16,807 bases of DNA, from the NCBI GenBank assembly GCA_945827465.1, contig CALZOH010000041.1:1-16807 (forward strand), in the 5' to 3' direction. Each line of letters begins with the position of its first letter. Positions within the stretch are counted from its first letter, which is position 1. Source of the DNA: an uncultured Prevotellaceae bacterium (GTDB lineage: Bacteria; Bacteroidota; Bacteroidia; Bacteroidales; Bacteroidaceae). Made by a program: the position numbers and the translations under genes. Below, one piece after another: positions 14,028 to 16,807 of the stretch. Below the pieces are notes generated by a model. The model made no database searches and was not told the DNA's origin. It saw only the letters and a program-made list of their open reading frames with translations.

Positions 14028-15097
14028 CACTTGGGTTCGTTGGTATTTTCATTCGGCATTTCAACCACATAGCGGCGCAGCATGGGCTCCAGTTGTTGCC
14101 ACACATCCTCCACCGTAATCAGCAGCATTCGCTCTTGATAAGTCATGCCCTTCTGCCGGGACAGTGGCATACGGTCGTCGGGCGATACTCCCTGAAAACA
14201 TTCGTCGTGACCGGGCAACCAGAAATCCTTTTCTATATCGGGAGGGTATATGGCCAATGAAGGAACTTCAAAAGCCTGACTGATATGACGCGGTCCCCCT
14301 TCATTGCCGAAGAAGAACTGACTGGCCTGACAGAGCGCACAAAGTTCGCGCAGGTTCTTGGCTTCGATGTTCAGGAAGATGCGCTTGTCGCGACCCAAGG
14401 CTTCAAAGTAGGCTGTTGCAACCGCTTTTTCAGCATCACCGGCATAATTAAACACCAATTGAAGGTCGAAATGGCTGAGCATACGCCGTAAGATCTCCGT
14501 CATCCTTTCACGCGGCCAGGCTTTATGCTCTAAACGCGTGGCCACAGCCACCAATACTACGGGTTTTCGGACATCGATACCTTGTTTCTCCAGATATGCC
14601 CGGTAATCCTTGGCTTCCTGAGGTGTGATATAAAGAGGGAAGCGCTCACTCATCACTAAACTACCTTCGGCTCGAAGGGGCTCCATGAGTTGCAGGTTCG
14701 ACTGCACCCTGTCCAAGCCATCCTGCGTGGCGATGCGATGTGTATGAACCACATTATACCACTTCTTGCGCCCAATGCGATAGGTTGACGACAATGAGAA
14801 AAGCGAGAAGAGCAGCGTCTTGGGCGTGGAGCGCATATCGATAATCACATCGTAATGAACAGACCTCATGACCTCACGTACCTTTTTAATATATGTCAGG
14901 CCTTTGCACTCTCGTTCATTAAACGTAATGAGTTTGTCTATGTCAGGATGATCTTTGTAGAGCGGGGCAATCCCTTTGTTGATGACAAAATGTACTGCCG
15001 CATTCGGGAAACTCAGTTTCAGGCTATGACAAAGGGCCATAGAAAGCACCGAATCGCCCACCCGGCGGAAACGTATCACTAATATCGTATGGATCAT
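14027..15097 (-). CDS. Glycosyltransferase family 9 (heptosyltransferase-like)
   Basis: This 356-residue GT-B protein resembles ADP-heptose:LPS heptosyltransferases (WaaC/WaaF family). It opens with ILVIRFRRVGDSVLSM (5-20), the family N-terminal loop, has HKAWP (191-195) in the middle, and carries GNEGGPRH (264-271) in the position of the usual DSGPxH nucleotide-sugar site, with Glu-Gly where Asp-Ser is common. GT9 enzymes usually act on the lipopolysaccharide inner core on the cytoplasmic side. Bacteroidota often use GT9 proteins with sugars other than heptose, so the donor is uncertain. The start is ATG 15097, with a possible -7 element at 15155-15162. It is the first gene of the three-glycosyltransferase unit and overlaps the next start as TGATG. 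Confidence 0.87.
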   Translation of the reverse strand: MIHTILVIRFRRVGDSVLSMALCHSLKLSFPNAAVHFVINKGIAPLYKDHPDIDKLITFNERECKGLTYIKKVREVMRSVHYDVIIDMRSTPKTLLFSLFSLSSTYRIGRKKWYNVVHTHRIATQDGLDRVQSNLQLMEPLRAEGSLVMSERFPLYITPQEAKDYRAYLEKQGIDVRKPVVLVAVATRLEHKAWPRERMTEILRRMLSHFDLQLVFNYAGDAEKAVATAYFEALGRDKRIFLNIEAKNLRELCALCQASQFFFGNEGGPRHISQAFEVPSLAIYPPDIEKDFWLPGHDECFQGVSPDDRMPLSRQKGMTYQERMLLITVEDVWQQLEPMLRRYVVEMPNENTNEPK

Positions 15098-15154
15098 GTC
15101 TGTATGTTAAGAAATATACTCTCCGATGATGGGAACATCGGGTTTTAACTCCTG

Positions 15155-15162
15155 CAAACTTA
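15155..15162 (-). promoter_or_regulatory. Possible -7 element for the GT9-GT2-GT4 unit
   Basis: The minus strand reads TAAGTTTG, matching TAnnTTTG, about 58 bases upstream of the GT9 start. A clear -33 TTTG is missing at the expected distance, although the stretch beyond it is very AT-rich. Confidence 0.45.
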
Positions 15163-15205
15163 ATGATTTTTGATTGAATAAGTAAATATAATTCAAAAAA
15201 TGTTG

Positions 15206-15213
15206 TAATTTTG
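15206..15213 (+). promoter_or_regulatory. Possible -7 element for the divergent GT4 gene
   Basis: TAATTTTG matches TAnnTTTG, followed by GCA as at the other promoters in this window. It would give a leader of roughly 120 bases before the ATG at 15343, which contains two overlapping mini-ORFs. It is back to back with the minus-strand element at 15155-15162, about 43 bases away, consistent with a divergent promoter pair. Confidence 0.5.
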
Positions 15214-15342
15214 CATCCAACTAAGTATGACAACCATGCCACACTCTATTTCATGACAAAAATAGAAGAAGGCACTGGCTCGTTGCGGATTATTCACATC
15301 TTTATCAGCCTATTTTAAGGATAGAAACTTTATTTTTCGACC

Positions 15343-16404
15343 ATGAAATATAACATTGTTGTTGACTTCTCTCATTACGATGACTTTTGCGGCTTTGGTG
15401 AGATAGCACGCAACTTTGCCCCGCGTTTGGCCGAGGCAAAAGCCGATGATTTACACTTTATCTTTATTCTGCCAAAGGATCGTGTTGGTATGTTTGGAGA
15501 TCACATCGACTATATAGCCCGTGAGAACAAGAAAAAAGCTGATAAAATCTTCACCGGAAAGATTGATCTTTGGCACGCAACAGACCAACAATACAACTTC
15601 CGCTTGTGCAAATCCGGCATCAAGCAGTTACTGACCGTGCACGACCTCAATTTTCTTTACGAAAAGAGTGGCCTGCATCGCTTGCGCCATATTTTGCAAA
15701 TACGTCATCGCGTCAAGAATTCTCATCAAATCATTTGCATCTCGCGCTATGTACGCCACGAGCTGGCCAAGCTGATGCAATCGGACAGAAACATGGGACC
15801 GGTCATCTACAACGGTATCTCTGATTTGGAGAACATCCAACCCCAACAGCCCAAAGGCATCAAGGACGCTCAACAACCCTTCTTCTTCTCTATCGGACAA
15901 ATACGGGCCAAGAAGAACTTCCAAAGTCTCGTACCCATGATGAAGCACTTCCCGGATACGAAGCTGTACATTGCCGGTGACGACCATTTTGACTATGCCA
16001 ACACACTGCGTCAACTGATTGAGGCAGGAGGTCAGGAAAACCAAATCATCCTCCTGGGTAAGATTAACGACAATGAGAAGGTATGGCTCTATCAAAATTG
16101 CAAGGGATTCCTCTTTCCGTCGCGACTCGAAGGTTTCGGCATCCCGGTATTGGAAGCCATGCGCTTCAAAGTACCCGTCTTCTCGTCATATTTGACCAGT
16201 CTTCCGGAAGTGTGCAACATCTATGCACAATATTGGTCAGATTTTGACCCCGACACAATGGCCGAAGTGGTGCAAGAAGGTCTTGATAAGTTCAACAGCC
16301 GTGCTGCCGACAAGGCTTATGAGCATTCCCTGCAATTCAATTACGATATTTATACGCAGGAATATATCCGCATTTACCGCAAAATGCTTGACAAAGAGTT
16401 TTAG
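15343..16404 (+). CDS. Glycosyltransferase family 4 (GT-B fold)
   Basis: This 353-residue protein has the GT4 layout: an N-terminal half starting MKYNIVVDFSHYDDFCGFGE (1-20), with LLTVHDLNFLY around 96-106 and CISRYVRHELAK at 132-143, then a donor half with GQIRAKKN (185-192) and EGFGIPVLEA (263-272), the E-x7-E nucleotide-sugar motif. Such enzymes transfer a sugar from a nucleotide or lipid donor at the cytoplasmic face. It is divergent from the other glycosyltransferases but shares their intergenic region, and it is not a close duplicate of the GT4 at 11902-13044. The start is ATG 15343; no in-frame upstream alternative is attractive. The gene ends at a TAG and is followed only by repeats, so it appears to be a single-gene unit within this window. 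Confidence 0.88.
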   Translation: MKYNIVVDFSHYDDFCGFGEIARNFAPRLAEAKADDLHFIFILPKDRVGMFGDHIDYIARENKKKADKIFTGKIDLWHATDQQYNFRLCKSGIKQLLTVHDLNFLYEKSGLHRLRHILQIRHRVKNSHQIICISRYVRHELAKLMQSDRNMGPVIYNGISDLENIQPQQPKGIKDAQQPFFFSIGQIRAKKNFQSLVPMMKHFPDTKLYIAGDDHFDYANTLRQLIEAGGQENQIILLGKINDNEKVWLYQNCKGFLFPSRLEGFGIPVLEAMRFKVPVFSSYLTSLPEVCNIYAQYWSDFDPDTMAEVVQEGLDKFNSRAADKAYEHSLQFNYDIYTQEYIRIYRKMLDKEF

Positions 16405-16514
16405 AGGAAACTATTCTCCGATCAGTCTTTCTATTCTCAAATAAACAGCCTCGATTCTTCCAGTCCTCGTAAGAAAAGAAAGAAAGGGGCTGTTATTAAT
16501 TTCAACAAAGAACC

Positions 16515-16554
16515 TGTAGGGGCGTATCGCATACGCCCTCACGTGAGCGAACAT
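16515..16554 (+). repeat. Hairpin repeat, copy 1 (direct)
   Basis: A 40-base unit begins TGTAGGGGCGTATCGCATAC. Its core is an 8-bp stem with a 3-base loop, GGGCGTAT-CGC-ATACGCCC (16520-16538), followed by TCACGTGAGCGAACAT. It matches copy 3 with one mismatch. Similar GGGCGTAT..ATACGCCC intergenic elements are, as far as I recall, common in Bacteroidales genomes. Confidence 0.85.
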
Positions 16555-16640
16555 GTCCCTCAAACGAGACAATCACCCTCATCATGCCCATGCAAACGAA
16601 CAAACAAATATTCGGCATGCTCGCTGCAGACATTCATTAT

Positions 16641-16675
16641 CGCTCACATGGAGGGCGTATGCGATACGCCCCAAC
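16641..16675 (-). repeat. Hairpin repeat, copy 2 (inverted, degenerate)
   Basis: The reverse complement of the unit appears here: CGCTCACATGGAGGGCGTAT is followed by GCGATACGCCCC. The loop reads GCG instead of CGC, which fixes its orientation opposite to copies 1 and 3. The flank differs from the reverse complement of copy 1 by a base change and an inserted base around CACATGGAG, so it is the oldest-looking copy. Confidence 0.8.
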
Positions 16676-16767
16676 ATATTTACTATTAAATCACAGGAAA
16701 AACACCTATATCACCCATAAACAAGATGTAATATCTATCCCACAATCATCCATTTCAAACGAACAAG

Positions 16768-16807
16768 TGTAGGGGCGTATCGCATACGCCCTCACGTGGG
16801 CGAACAT
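16768..16807 (+). repeat. Hairpin repeat, copy 3 (direct, at window edge)
   Basis: A 40-base copy matches copy 1 except for one base (CACGTGGGCG versus CACGTGAGCG). It runs to the last base of the window, so the unit may be longer than seen. Confidence 0.85.

Larger units (their letters stand above)
16405..16807. other. Non-coding right edge with repeats
   Basis: The 403 bases after the last gene hold no convincing gene. A possible weak terminator stem AACAGCC (16444-16450) and GGCTGTT (16488-16494), with a 37-base loop, follows the GT4 stop. The remainder carries three copies of a hairpin repeat, listed separately. An open frame at 16584-16772 crosses the repeats and has no family resemblance. 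Confidence 0.5.

Noticed and set aside
15024..15242. 72-residue minus-strand frame overlapping the GT9 start
   Set aside because: It reads across the intergenic region and into the GT9 gene in another frame, with no family resemblance.
16584..16772. 62-residue open frame between the repeats
   Set aside because: It runs through the inverted repeat copy, has no recognisable domain and no promoter or ribosome binding site.

Overview
The window reads as a piece of a Bacteroidota chromosome, most likely Prevotellaceae or a close relative. Three things point there: the gene order purH-mreB-mreC-mreD-PBP2-rodA; several start sites preceded by the Bacteroidota -7 promoter element TAnnTTTG rather than an E. 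coli-type promoter; and weak or absent Shine-Dalgarno sequences. The taxon is inferred from sequence character, not from a database match.

Layout. Positions 1-265 are non-coding, with two copies of a palindromic direct repeat and a strong hairpin. Next come a minus-strand adenine phosphoribosyltransferase-like gene (266-784) and a divergent plus-strand MFS transporter of the anion:cation symporter/hexuronate type (1057-2505). From 9073 down to 2575 runs a minus-strand cluster: a PurH protein holding only the IMP cyclohydrolase domain, then mreB, mreC, mreD, the transpeptidase PBP2 (mrdA) and the glycosyltransferase rodA. This is the lateral-wall elongation machinery. From 11859 down to 9222 a second minus-strand unit encodes a HisC-like PLP aminotransferase, a LicC-like nucleotidyltransferase and a LicD-family transferase. 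From 15097 down to 11902 a third minus-strand unit encodes three glycosyltransferases (GT9, GT2, GT4) joined by one-base stop/start overlaps. A fourth glycosyltransferase (GT4) is transcribed divergently (15343-16404). The right edge (16405-16807) is non-coding and carries three copies of a GGGCGTAT-hairpin repeat, one of them inverted.

How the genes fit together. The central cluster builds and organises peptidoglycan during elongation: MreB filament, MreC/MreD membrane scaffold, RodA polymerase, PBP2 cross-linker. The right half looks like a surface-glycan locus: four glycosyltransferases assemble a glycan, while the aminotransferase, nucleotidyltransferase and LicD proteins look like a pathway that makes, activates and attaches a small amino-alcohol phosphate-type decoration. 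That pathway and the stand-alone PurH cyclohydrolase domain are the two most interesting points. I found no CRISPR array, tRNA, rRNA, transposase or phage gene.
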